Source: an uncultured Bryobacterales bacterium
GTDB lineage: Bacteria; Acidobacteriota; Terriglobia; Bryobacterales; UBA6623
Assembly: GCA_958295955.1 (NCBI GenBank)
Contig: OY282420.1
Span: 1,936,435-2,000,434, forward strand
Direction of reading: 5' to 3'
Length of the DNA stretch: 64,000 nucleotides
Below, in pieces: positions 24,668-34,804 of this stretch (positions are counted from its first letter, which is position 1; each line of letters opens with the position of its first letter). The position numbers and the translations under genes are program-made. The notes beneath the pieces were generated by a model. It made no database searches. It had not been told where the DNA came from and saw only the letters and a program-made list of their open reading frames with translations.

Positions 24668-26011
24668 ATGGCAAAGATTCTTTTCGGCACCGACGGCATT
24701 CGCGGCCGAGCCGGCGAGCCGCCGCTCGACGAGGCGACGACGTTCGCCATCGGCGCCGCGCTCGCGGAGCGTCTCGCGCAGACGAAAAGGCCGTCGGTGC
24801 TGATCGGCGCGGACCCGCGGGAGTCGAGCGCGGGCATCGCGCAAACTCTCGCCGCCGGGATCGAATCCCGCGGCGTGGCCGTACACTACGCCGGCGTGAT
24901 CCCCACTCCCGGCGTCGCCTACGCCACGGAGCGGGGCAGTTTTTCATCCGGCGTGATGATCTCGGCCTCGCACAACCCTTTTGAAGACAACGGGATCAAG
25001 GTGTTCGGACCGTTCGGGTACAAGATGCCCGACGAACAGGAAGCGGAGACTGAAGAAGCGGTTTTCCGGCTGCTTGCGGGACATTTGCAGCCTTCGCGGC
25101 TCGATCTCGCGGGCGACCCGGAAATTGCCCGCGGCTATGTCCGTCATCTGCTCGACGTTGCCGCCCCCGACCTGAGCTCGGCGGGGCTGCGGGCCGTCGT
25201 CGATTGCGCCAACGGCGCGGCGTCGGCTCTCGCGCCGCCGGTGTTCGAGGCTCTGGGTATCGAAGCGGAGTTCCTCGCCAATCGGCCGGACGGCCGGAAT
25301 ATCAACCGCGGCTGCGGCTCGCTGCACATGGATGCGCTCGCCGAACGCGTTGTGGAAAGCGCGGCGGACCTCGGCGTTGCCTTCGATGGAGACGCCGACC
25401 GTTGCCTGCTCGTGGACGAAAAAGGCCGGCGCCTCAACGGCGACAATATCCTGCTTGCGGCCGGAGTCCAGATGAAGCAACGCGGGCAACTGCACGAAAA
25501 CAGGGTGGTCGCGACGGTGATGTCGAACATCGGGCTCGAAAAGGCGTTGGAAGGCGAAGGCATCGCGCTCTCGCGGACGCCCGTGGGCGATAAGCACGTT
25601 CTCGAGGAAATGCTGCGCTGCGGCGCCGCCCTGGGAGGCGAGCAATCGGGGCACGTGATTTTCGGCGACCACGCTACCACCGGCGACGGGCTGCTGACGG
25701 CGTTGACCATGATGGGTATCGCCGCCGAGCGGGGCGAACCGTTCAGCGTCCTCAGGCAGCGTCTCAAAGTGTTTCCGCAAAGGCTCGTCAACATCCGGGT
25801 CAAGGAGCGGAAGCCGTTCCGGCAAATCCCCGCGCTGCAGCAAGCCGTCGCTGAAAGCGAGTTGGAGTTGGCCGGGAGCGGGCGCGTCCTGGTGCGCTAT
25901 TCCGGGACGGAGCCGCTCGTGCGGGTCATGGTCGAAGCCGAACGCGCGGAGGATGTCGCGCGGCACTCCACGAAGCTCGCCGATTTGTTCGCCAAGCGCC
26001 TGGGAGCATGA
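24668..26011 (+). CDS. glmM: Phosphoglucosamine mutase
   Basis: A 447-residue protein with the alpha-D-phosphohexomutase layout. The phosphoserine loop is ISASHNPFEDNGIKVFGP near residues 98-115. The metal loop is AFDGDADRCLLVDEKG near residue 240, the sugar-binding loop is GGEQSGHVIF near 322-331, and the phosphate-binding loop is VRYSGTEPLVRVMVEA near 410-425. It interconverts glucosamine-6-phosphate and glucosamine-1-phosphate for peptidoglycan and LPS synthesis. The start matches the family (MAKILFGTDGIRGRAGEPPL). It appears to be a single-gene unit here. Confidence 0.95.
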   Translation: MAKILFGTDGIRGRAGEPPLDEATTFAIGAALAERLAQTKRPSVLIGADPRESSAGIAQTLAAGIESRGVAVHYAGVIPTPGVAYATERGSFSSGVMISASHNPFEDNGIKVFGPFGYKMPDEQEAETEEAVFRLLAGHLQPSRLDLAGDPEIARGYVRHLLDVAAPDLSSAGLRAVVDCANGAASALAPPVFEALGIEAEFLANRPDGRNINRGCGSLHMDALAERVVESAADLGVAFDGDADRCLLVDEKGRRLNGDNILLAAGVQMKQRGQLHENRVVATVMSNIGLEKALEGEGIALSRTPVGDKHVLEEMLRCGAALGGEQSGHVIFGDHATTGDGLLTALTMMGIAAERGEPFSVLRQRLKVFPQRLVNIRVKERKPFRQIPALQQAVAESELELAGSGRVLVRYSGTEPLVRVMVEAERAEDVARHSTKLADLFAKRLGA

Positions 26012-26057
26012 GCCGGCCGCTGCGGCGCGGTCTGCAAGGCGGCCTCGCGGGCGCCGG

Positions 26058-26324
26058 CTACAAGCCCCCCAACCGGTCGGCGGCGATCGATTGGTCGATG
26101 AGCATTACGGGGATGTCGTCGTCAATGCGGTAAACGGTCCTGCCGTCGGTGGTGATGAGGCCCTCGGAAAACGGCTGCTCTACGGCGGCGCCGTCGGCAT
26201 ATTCAACCTTTCCGGCCTCGATCAGCGCGTTCAGCCTGGCGACCTGGTCCTCGCTCATCATCTCGACGGGAACCTTCGACTGCGGGCAACAAAGGATTTC
26301 CAGCAACTCCTGACTGATGGGCAC
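26058..26324 (-). CDS. Trm112/YcaR-like small protein lacking most zinc cysteines
   Basis: An 88-residue protein starting ISQELLEILCCPQSKVPVEM, the conserved Trm112 opening, and ending YRIDDDIPVMLIDQSIA, the conserved closing. Trm112-type proteins usually have two Cys pairs for zinc; here the first site keeps CC but then has QSK, and the second pair is replaced (ITTDGRTVYRI). In eukaryotes Trm112 activates methyltransferases; the role of bacterial versions is poorly defined. It has an SD-like GGAGGG upstream. It converges on glmM with 46 bp between the stops. Confidence 0.75.
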   Translation of the reverse strand: MPISQELLEILCCPQSKVPVEMMSEDQVARLNALIEAGKVEYADGAAVEQPFSEGLITTDGRTVYRIDDDIPVMLIDQSIAADRLGGL

Positions 26325-26411
26325 GCGATCCCTCCGATTCGTATTCGTCCATCTTAGCGGACATCTCCGCGGCCGGGGATCTCTCTCGGTACCCCGGCCG
26401 TGAGAAACTGA

Positions 26412-28007
26412 ATGCTCATGTTCAACCGGCGGCAGTTCCTGGGCGCCGCGGCCGGCGCGGCGGTCCCCGCGGCGGAAGCGGCCGCGGATGAGTTATCGGC
26501 CGTGCGGCTCTGTTTCGCGGCGGACACGGACAAGCTGCGGCAGGCGATTCCCGTTCCGCTGCAGCCGGCCGAGCCGGGGCGCGTGGTCGTCGAGTTTCAC
26601 CGCGGCGCGGCGGGGGCGCGTTGCCGGATCGCCGCGCTTGTCGCTTTCCGGGGCGAGCAGTATCTGCTGCCGCTGGCCGTTTGGCTCTCGAATCCGTTCG
26701 AATTGCGCGCCGCCCGCGAATTTCTCGGCTTGCCGGCGTTTGCCGGCGCCGTCACGATCGGCGGCGGCGTCTTCAGCCTGCGCATTGCGGGAACCGAATT
26801 GTTTCGCGCCGCGGTCGCCGGGCAAGCCGGACCGCCCCTCGACGCCGACCGGCCGCCCCTATTGACCTACCGCTATTTGCTGCAGCCGGATTGGCGGAAG
26901 GGACCCCTCGATAGGGGCGCGCCGGTCGAGTTATGGCGTCTTGCCGACGGCTCGAACGCAGGTTGGGAAACGCTCCCGACCGATGCGGCAACCGTTGCCG
27001 GCGGGTTCGACGGAGCGTTTGCGCTCCTCGGCGTTGCGCAGCCGGTTGCCGTCGCCGGGCGGCGGGAACGGTTGGCGGATGCGCCGCCTGCCCGGGAGTT
27101 CGTGGAGGCGGTTCCCGCCGCGGCCTTCGAGCCGTTTGCGTTTCGAGCTTATTCCGCCGATGCCCCGGGGCTCGTTCCGCCAACGCCGGGGCGCCTGCGC
27201 GCGCGGGCCGCAGCGCGGGCGGTCGAGGCTTACCGCAGCCGGCGGGAAACCGTTGTCGAAGGCGTCACGATCGTCGAGGTCGAAGTCAGCGTCAACCGCG
27301 AGCGGCACGCCGCATTGCTCCCGCCCGGCTGTCAAGCGATGCTCAGACCGTCGCTGAAGCTGTTTGCCGTTCGCGGCCTGGAAGACCCCGCGTTGGACGA
27401 GGCGTGGCTGCTGGCCTACTGTCTGCTCGACAACCGCGCGGTCTGGTACGCCGTCTCGCACCTGAAGCCGTCGGCGGCGGGCGCGGAGTTCGGACGGGAA
27501 GTTTTCGGTTACCCGACGAAGACCGGCCAAGTGGACTCGTTCGTCAGTCCGCTCGGCTTTGGCGCCACTCTGCGGCGTCATGGCCGGGTTCTTCTGCATG
27601 CCGAAGGCGGCTTCGAGGGCTTCTCGACCGGCACGTCGCTGGCGCGGATTGAAATCGCCGCTTTGCGTCTGCGCCCCGAATTTCACGGCTCTCCGCGGGC
27701 GGGCGACCTGGTCGTTCAGTCCTGGTATTACCAGGGACTGCGCAAGCGCGTTGCCCCGCAGACCCTGCAATTCGACTTTCCGATGCCGCCCGCCGGGGCC
27801 GCGAACGCCGGCCTGGACGCCTGGCACGAGTTCGGGCCGGCGCGGATCGCCTCCGTTTCGATCATCGACAGCGGCGCGCTGCAGCGAACGCCCGCCCGCA
27901 TAGCGGGGCGGGTGGACGACATCGACCGGTATTACCGCGACCGCTGCGACGGCAGGCTGCCCTGGGAGCCGTTGCCATCGACGGAGAGCGCCAAGCGCCG
28001 CACCTGA
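26412..28007 (+). CDS. Tat-exported protein with two acetoacetate decarboxylase-like domains
   Basis: A 531-residue protein with a Tat signal ([20 protein letters not shown]). Residues about 30-140 resemble the ADC fold: DKLRQAIPVPLQPAEPGRVV, then PLAVWLSNPFELRAAREFLG and LPAFAG. A second copy lies at about residues 300-450: HAALLPPGCQAMLRPSLKLF, then EFGREVFGYPTKTGQVDSFV and RIEIAALRLRPEF. ADC has adjacent lysines after GYP, the first being the Schiff-base residue. The second domain has TK there and the first has AF, so the catalytic lysine seems lost in both, keeping only the neighbouring lysine in domain two. A binding or non-decarboxylating role is likely. The annotation rests on motif similarity by eye. 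Confidence 0.6.
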   Translation: MLMFNRRQFLGAAAGAAVPAAEAAADELSAVRLCFAADTDKLRQAIPVPLQPAEPGRVVVEFHRGAAGARCRIAALVAFRGEQYLLPLAVWLSNPFELRAAREFLGLPAFAGAVTIGGGVFSLRIAGTELFRAAVAGQAGPPLDADRPPLLTYRYLLQPDWRKGPLDRGAPVELWRLADGSNAGWETLPTDAATVAGGFDGAFALLGVAQPVAVAGRRERLADAPPAREFVEAVPAAAFEPFAFRAYSADAPGLVPPTPGRLRARAAARAVEAYRSRRETVVEGVTIVEVEVSVNRERHAALLPPGCQAMLRPSLKLFAVRGLEDPALDEAWLLAYCLLDNRAVWYAVSHLKPSAAGAEFGREVFGYPTKTGQVDSFVSPLGFGATLRRHGRVLLHAEGGFEGFSTGTSLARIEIAALRLRPEFHGSPRAGDLVVQSWYYQGLRKRVAPQTLQFDFPMPPAGAANAGLDAWHEFGPARIASVSIIDSGALQRTPARIAGRVDDIDRYYRDRCDGRLPWEPLPSTESAKRRT

Positions 28008-28014
28008 CGCCCGT

Positions 28015-29394
28015 TCAGGCCGTCAGTTCCTCCAGCCGCTTCAGGCTCTGCTTGTAATAGGCCATGCCCTTCCACAGCAGGACGGTGGAAACCGTATGCG
28101 CAACCAGCGTCAGCGACAGCAGCGAATAACGCACGCCCTCGACCCCGTAGTTCTGCTCGCTGAACACGTAGTCGGTGAGCGCGCCGGTCAGCAGCGGGCC
28201 GACGCCCAAGCCGATAAAGTTCACGATGAGCAGGTAGATGGCCGAAGCCTGCCCGCGCATGTTGTTGGGCATGATTTCCTGCATCGCGGCAGGCGCGACC
28301 CCGTGCGGCATCGACGACGTATAGACCGAACCGACCAAAAACGCCATGGACACCCAGGCATTGCCTACCAACGGATAAACGATGCCGAACGGAAACCAGA
28401 TCCACGAGGCGATGAATCCGATGCGCATCTTGGCGTCGCTGCTGCCTCTCCGCCTCAGGATGTCGGCGAACCAGCCGCCGGTAAAAATGCCCAGCGACCC
28501 GGCGACGAACACGACCGTACCGTAAATCAAACCGAACTGGGCGGCGTCCCATTCATGCACCCGCTTGAACATCGACGGCACCCAGGCGCCGGTGCCGTAG
28601 TTCGAAAACGACAGCATGGCGAAACCCAGGTTGTGGCAGAACATCGTCTTCCAGTTCAGTCGAAAATAGGCCGCGACCTGCGAGAACGGCACGGCGATCG
28701 ACCCTTTGCCCACGCTCGACCGCAGCAGCCCGCGGCGCGCGGGCTCCTTGACCGTCAGCAGCAGAACGGGAAGCATCAGCAGACCGGGCAAGCCGACCAT
28801 GAGGAAGACCTTTTGCCAGGGCGCCACCTCGCCCAAAACAGGCAAATGCCAGGGCAAGGTCTTCCTGACATAATCGACCGCGGGCCCGCCGATCAGGTAT
28901 GCGGCTCCCGCGCCGAAGTAGATGCCCATCGTGTAGAAACCGATGGCCGTTCCGATCCGTTCTTTGCGAAAACAGTCGGCGATGATCGAGTAAGCGCTGG
29001 GAGAAAGCGTCGCCTCGCCGATGCCGACGCCCACCCGCAGCAGCGCCATCTGAACGAAATTGCGGGCAAAGCCGCATCCCGCGGTGAGCAGGCTCCACAC
29101 CGTCAGGCCGAAAGCGATCAAGCCCTTGCGCCCGCGGCTGTCGGCCAAGCGGCCGAAGAGCACGCCGAACAGCGCATAACAAACGCCGAAGGCCGGCCCC
29201 ATCAAAACGCCGGCCTGCCAGTCGTACTCGAGATCGAGTCCTTCCTTGAGATCGTCCACCATCAAGCTCAGAATCTGACGGTCGGTGAACGAAAAGATGT
29301 AGATGACCATCAATACCGAAACGATGTACCAGCAGTAACGTTCCGGGGGATAGGGCTGCTCCGCGGGCGGCGGCGCCTCTGCATGGTCGGCCAT
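28015..29394 (-). CDS. Major facilitator superfamily transporter, Spinster-like
   Basis: A 459-residue protein with 12 predicted membrane segments. The N-terminal half has FSFTDRQILSLMVDDLKEGL and the loop 2-3 motif FGRLADSRGRKGLIAFGLTV, followed by RVGVGIGEATLSPSAYSIIA, typical of the Spns/spinster and hexuronate-like MFS group. The central loop (LTVKEPARRGLL) separates the two six-helix bundles. Substrates of bacterial members are mostly unknown and may include organic acids or lipids. It converges with the ADC-like gene (8 bp between stops) and lies downstream of the deaminase gene on the same strand. Confidence 0.88.
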   Translation of the reverse strand: MADHAEAPPPAEQPYPPERYCWYIVSVLMVIYIFSFTDRQILSLMVDDLKEGLDLEYDWQAGVLMGPAFGVCYALFGVLFGRLADSRGRKGLIAFGLTVWSLLTAGCGFARNFVQMALLRVGVGIGEATLSPSAYSIIADCFRKERIGTAIGFYTMGIYFGAGAAYLIGGPAVDYVRKTLPWHLPVLGEVAPWQKVFLMVGLPGLLMLPVLLLTVKEPARRGLLRSSVGKGSIAVPFSQVAAYFRLNWKTMFCHNLGFAMLSFSNYGTGAWVPSMFKRVHEWDAAQFGLIYGTVVFVAGSLGIFTGGWFADILRRRGSSDAKMRIGFIASWIWFPFGIVYPLVGNAWVSMAFLVGSVYTSSMPHGVAPAAMQEIMPNNMRGQASAIYLLIVNFIGLGVGPLLTGALTDYVFSEQNYGVEGVRYSLLSLTLVAHTVSTVLLWKGMAYYKQSLKRLEELTA

Positions 29395-29439
29395 AAGCGC
29401 GGTGCAAGGGTAACACAGCCGGCGCCGCGGGGGCGGCGC

Positions 29440-30441
29440 TTAGCTCAGGTGGATCTGCCGCACTTTTACGCCGGCCTCCGCCAGCAAGCCTCGGGCCACT
29501 TCATTCAGCGGGTAGTCCAGGTTGTAGGCCACTTCCTCGATGCCCGCGTTGATGATGATCTTCGTGCAGATCAGGCAGGGCGAAAACGTCGTGTAAAGCG
29601 TGGCGCCCCTCACGCCGATGCCGTGATACGCGGCCTGGACGATGGCGTTTTCTTCCGCGTGGGAGCAGAGACAGTCGCCCAGGGCGGTTCCGCTGTCGGC
29701 GAACGAATTGCAACGCGGACAGCCGCCTTCATTGCAGTTCTTCACGCCGCGGGGCGTGCCGTTGTAACCGGTCGAGATAATCCGCCGATCCTTGACGATG
29801 ACCGCCGCGACCTTGCGCTTCATGCAGTTCGACCGCAGCGTCGCGATCCTGGCAATCTGCATGAAGTATTCGTCCCAGTCGGGGCGCTTCACCTGCATCA
29901 GCCAACCGCCGGCGATGCTGTCGATGTTCGCTTGCAACTCGGCGACCGAGCCGGCGTTCACGATCGTTTCGTCCGCCTTGCGCCAAGTCGCGCGCAACTG
30001 CTGATGCGCCGCGCCGCCGCCCTCCATCTCGCGTTCTTCCTGCTCGACGAATTCCGCGAACGAAGCGGGGGCGCGCTCGCCGCCGCGGGCGCAAACGCGC
30101 TCGAACCGCACTGCGCGCGGCGCGTCGAGATGCAGCAGCCGGAACGCCCCCGTCTCGCGCAGAGACTCGACTTCATACGGACTGCGAATCGAGTCGATCA
30201 CATAATGCCGGTCGGACCGCAGCTTGCGTTTGATGCGCTCGGCCAGCACCGCCGGGCCGAATTCGGCGCGCAGGCGGTTTCCCTGCTGAATCAGATTCTC
30301 CCGATTCGGCTCCAGCTTCAAACGGGCCGACTCTTCGCGGATTTCATCCGAAAGCGAATGGAATTCGAACCCCTTCTTGCGCAGGTGATCCGCGGCGGCG
30401 GTCTTACCCGACCCGTTTGCGCCCGTCAGTCCAATGATCAT
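29440..30441 (-). CDS. Deoxycytidylate deaminase with N-terminal P-loop kinase-like domain
   Basis: A 333-residue two-domain protein. Residues 1-180 form a nucleoside-kinase-like P-loop domain with an intact Walker A, GANGSGKT (7-14). Residues 186-333 are a dCMP deaminase: KRPDWDEYFMQIARIATLRS, STGYNGTPRG, the catalytic HAEEN (261-265) and PCLIC (288-292). Extra cysteines C236, C241, C244, C257 and C259 suggest a second zinc site. The layout and the deaminase sequence closely resemble yeast Dcd1 (RPSWDSYFM, NCFNGGCPRCN, CLCLHAEENA, from memory), except that yeast has lost the P-loop. Phage-defence dCTP deaminases (AvcD type) also join a P-loop domain to a deaminase. A housekeeping dUMP supply role or an antiviral role are both possible. 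Confidence 0.88.
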   Translation of the reverse strand: MIIGLTGANGSGKTAAADHLRKKGFEFHSLSDEIREESARLKLEPNRENLIQQGNRLRAEFGPAVLAERIKRKLRSDRHYVIDSIRSPYEVESLRETGAFRLLHLDAPRAVRFERVCARGGERAPASFAEFVEQEEREMEGGGAAHQQLRATWRKADETIVNAGSVAELQANIDSIAGGWLMQVKRPDWDEYFMQIARIATLRSNCMKRKVAAVIVKDRRIISTGYNGTPRGVKNCNEGGCPRCNSFADSGTALGDCLCSHAEENAIVQAAYHGIGVRGATLYTTFSPCLICTKIIINAGIEEVAYNLDYPLNEVARGLLAEAGVKVRQIHLS

Positions 30442-30729
30442 GTGCAGCCGATCTTCACATGGTACGTCAGCGGCAAGCCCGCGCCCCGCCGCGGAAAGCC
30501 CGGCGCCGTCCGGCGCAGCACAATTTCAGACGCCGCCTTGAAAAACACGCGAAACGAGCTGCGAGTCATGCTAGTTTGGGATGAAACGGTTATCACGGCG
30601 TTTGCAGACCGCGATACAGGCTTTTTACGGCAGCGTTCGGTCGACCTCCGTTGGTCGGGCCGCTATTCCGCCAAGCAGCGTACTGGAGCAGGGGAATCCC
30701 AAGACGGGTCGACTCCGCCGTAGGTTTTT
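30442..30729. other. Intergenic region between the deaminase gene and hppA
   Basis: The 288-bp gap between divergent genes holds no recognised gene, riboswitch or convincing promoter. It includes a T-rich patch just before the hppA ATG and no clear SD. Codon-like openness on the plus strand here is a high-GC artefact. Confidence 0.4.
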
Positions 30730-32787
<2,058 letters not shown>

Positions 32788-32848
32788 CGCTTGTTTTCGG
32801 GGCGGCGCCGTGCCATGATTAAGGCCGCGCAGGAATTGCGTTGTCGTC

Positions 32849-34684
32849 ATGAACCGCCGCCTTGCCCTGTTTCTCTGTTTCGCCTGGCTTGCCCCGCAAG
32901 CGGCGGCCCAAAGCGCCGTCATCGCGATCGACACTCCGATGGCGCCCCCGGAGTGGGCGCTCATGCAACGCGCGCTCTTGCAGGCGAACTCCGCGGCGGT
33001 CGAAGCTTTCGCCGCAAAATATCTCGACGAGCGCGGATACCTGCTGCACACGCCCCGCTGGGGAACGCTCGACGGCCCCGACGACGCCATCGAGACCTTC
33101 TACAACTGGACGCTGCTGCACGCGCTGGGCGGCTCCGATTCCGTCCTGGAGCTTTACAAGAAGGGTCTTGAGGGCCATCTGCGCCAGTACGGCGAGTTGC
33201 GCACGGAACTGACTCCACTGGCCAAGAACGGCGCATACCACAAGGAGTTCATCACGCAGTCGGACTGGTTCCACACCGCAGAAGGAATGCGCGCGTTCTT
33301 TCTGTGGGGGCATTCGGAGCCGGAGAATGCGCTGCTCGTCGGCCGCATGAAGAAATTCATGGCGATGTACAACGGCGAAGACCCCGAGATTCAGAATTAC
33401 GATCCGGAAAAAAAGATCATCAAGAGCATCTGGAACGGCTCGTTGGGGCCGATGCTGCGCCGCGCCACGGTGTACGACTGGGTCGGCGACCCCGTGCCGG
33501 GAAAATTCCACCTGCTGCACAACCCGTCCCGCATGGAGAAGCTGCTCGACCTCGAAGAGTGGTACCCGCGCATGTTGGCCCACTGCGAGGAGTATCTCGA
33601 TTCGGTCGGCGACAACTTTCTCAACCTGGCGGCGACGCTGCTGAGCGTGAACGCCTACGCCCTTACCGGCGAGCAAAAATATCACGACTGGACCGTCGAA
33701 TACCTGGATGCCTGGAAGGAACGCGCGGCGGCGACCGGCGGCATGATCCCGTCCAACATCGGACTCGACGGCAAGCTCGGCGGCGCACACGGCGGGCAGT
33801 GGTGGAAGGGCACCTACGGCTGGAATTTCACGATCTTCGACGGCGAGTTGCAACAGATCGCGCACCGCAACTACTTCACCAGCGCAAGTTTTCAAGGTTT
33901 CGCCAACGGCTTGCTGATGACCGGCGACCAGTCTTACATCGACGTCTTGCGCAAGCAGATGGATCTGGTGCTGGCGGCCAAGAAGGTCGAGAACGGCAAA
34001 ACGCTGCTGCCGCGCATGTACGGCGACCCGCGCGGCTACAAATACGACGGCGAGCCCGAGTTCTACCAGTACGAGCCCATCACCTACTCCGACCGGCTGG
34101 CGGAAATCTACCTCTGGTCGATGAACCGCGAAGACCTGGCCCGCGTCCCGCTTGCAGACGAGCCCTGGCTGGCTTTTCTGGAAGGCAAGAACCCCGCATA
34201 CCCGATCGAAGCGATGAAGGCGGATTTCGAGCACATCCGCGAGAGAGTGGAATTCATGGGCAACGATCCGACGTCGGCCGACACGCGCCTGGCCGACTAT
34301 CTCTTGCGCGTCGTCCCGCCGGCGACCGATACGCTGACGCAACTCACCGTCGGCGGCTATTTCCCCCGAGGGCGCATCTGGGTGCTGCACAGCCGCGTGC
34401 GCTACTTCGATCCGGACCGCCGCCGCGCCGGCCTACCGCCGGACGTGGCCGCGCTGGTTCACGAATTGAAGGACGATGCGGTGACCGTCACTCTGGTCAA
34501 CCTGAATCAGGTCGAGCCGCGCAACCTCGTCGTGCAGGCCGGGGCCTACGCCGAGCACCTCTTCACGGAGGCGGACGGCAGCGCCTTGACGGTCCGCTTG
34601 GCGCCGGGCGCAGGCAAGAAACTCACGCTGAAAATGAAACGTTACGTCAACCGCCCGACACTGGCCTTCCCCTGGAACCGCTAG
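32849..34684 (+). CDS. Secreted protein of unknown function, helical-toroid-like
   Basis: A 611-residue protein with a signal peptide (RRLALFLCFAWLAPQAAAQS). I do not recognise a named family. The body is rich in aromatic residues and regularly spaced helices: DDAIETFYNWTLLHALGGSD, WFHTAEGMRAFFLWGHSEPE, NFLNLAATLLSVNAYALTGE, WWKGTYGWNFTIFDGELQQI and FQGFANGLLMTGDQSYIDVL. This pattern is reminiscent of (alpha/alpha)-toroid glycosidases or lyases, with a C-terminal beta domain (VTVTLVNLNQVEPRNLVVQA) such as those enzymes often carry. A carbohydrate-active role is inference only. It follows hppA by 61 bp and converges with a solute symporter gene. Confidence 0.75.
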   Translation: MNRRLALFLCFAWLAPQAAAQSAVIAIDTPMAPPEWALMQRALLQANSAAVEAFAAKYLDERGYLLHTPRWGTLDGPDDAIETFYNWTLLHALGGSDSVLELYKKGLEGHLRQYGELRTELTPLAKNGAYHKEFITQSDWFHTAEGMRAFFLWGHSEPENALLVGRMKKFMAMYNGEDPEIQNYDPEKKIIKSIWNGSLGPMLRRATVYDWVGDPVPGKFHLLHNPSRMEKLLDLEEWYPRMLAHCEEYLDSVGDNFLNLAATLLSVNAYALTGEQKYHDWTVEYLDAWKERAAATGGMIPSNIGLDGKLGGAHGGQWWKGTYGWNFTIFDGELQQIAHRNYFTSASFQGFANGLLMTGDQSYIDVLRKQMDLVLAAKKVENGKTLLPRMYGDPRGYKYDGEPEFYQYEPITYSDRLAEIYLWSMNREDLARVPLADEPWLAFLEGKNPAYPIEAMKADFEHIRERVEFMGNDPTSADTRLADYLLRVVPPATDTLTQLTVGGYFPRGRIWVLHSRVRYFDPDRRRAGLPPDVAALVHELKDDAVTVTLVNLNQVEPRNLVVQAGAYAEHLFTEADGSALTVRLAPGAGKKLTLKMKRYVNRPTLAFPWNR

Positions 34685-34730
34685 CGCGGGGCCGGTCCGC
34701 TAGCGCGGGCCGATCCGCTGCGCGGCCGGC
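34678..34730 (+). repeat. Tandem 18-19 bp repeat after the secreted orphan gene
   Basis: Two near-identical copies of CCGCTAGCGCGGG(G)CCG(G/A)T at 34678-34696 and 34697-34714, then a degenerate third (CCGCTGCGCGGCCGGC, 34715-34730). The first copy overlaps the stop codon. Each unit contains the palindrome GCTAGC. Confidence 0.6.
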
Positions 34731-34804
34731 GGAGAGCAAGACGAGGCGGGCGGACAGTTGAATTGGGGCGGTTGGTCATTGGATTTGCGCCCGTTGCGGC
34801 TCCG

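Noticed and set aside
28096-30723. An 875-codon open frame on the plus strand across the MFS and deaminase genes
   Set aside because: It spans two real genes and their gap and is rich in His, Arg and Gln with no motif; antisense shadow.
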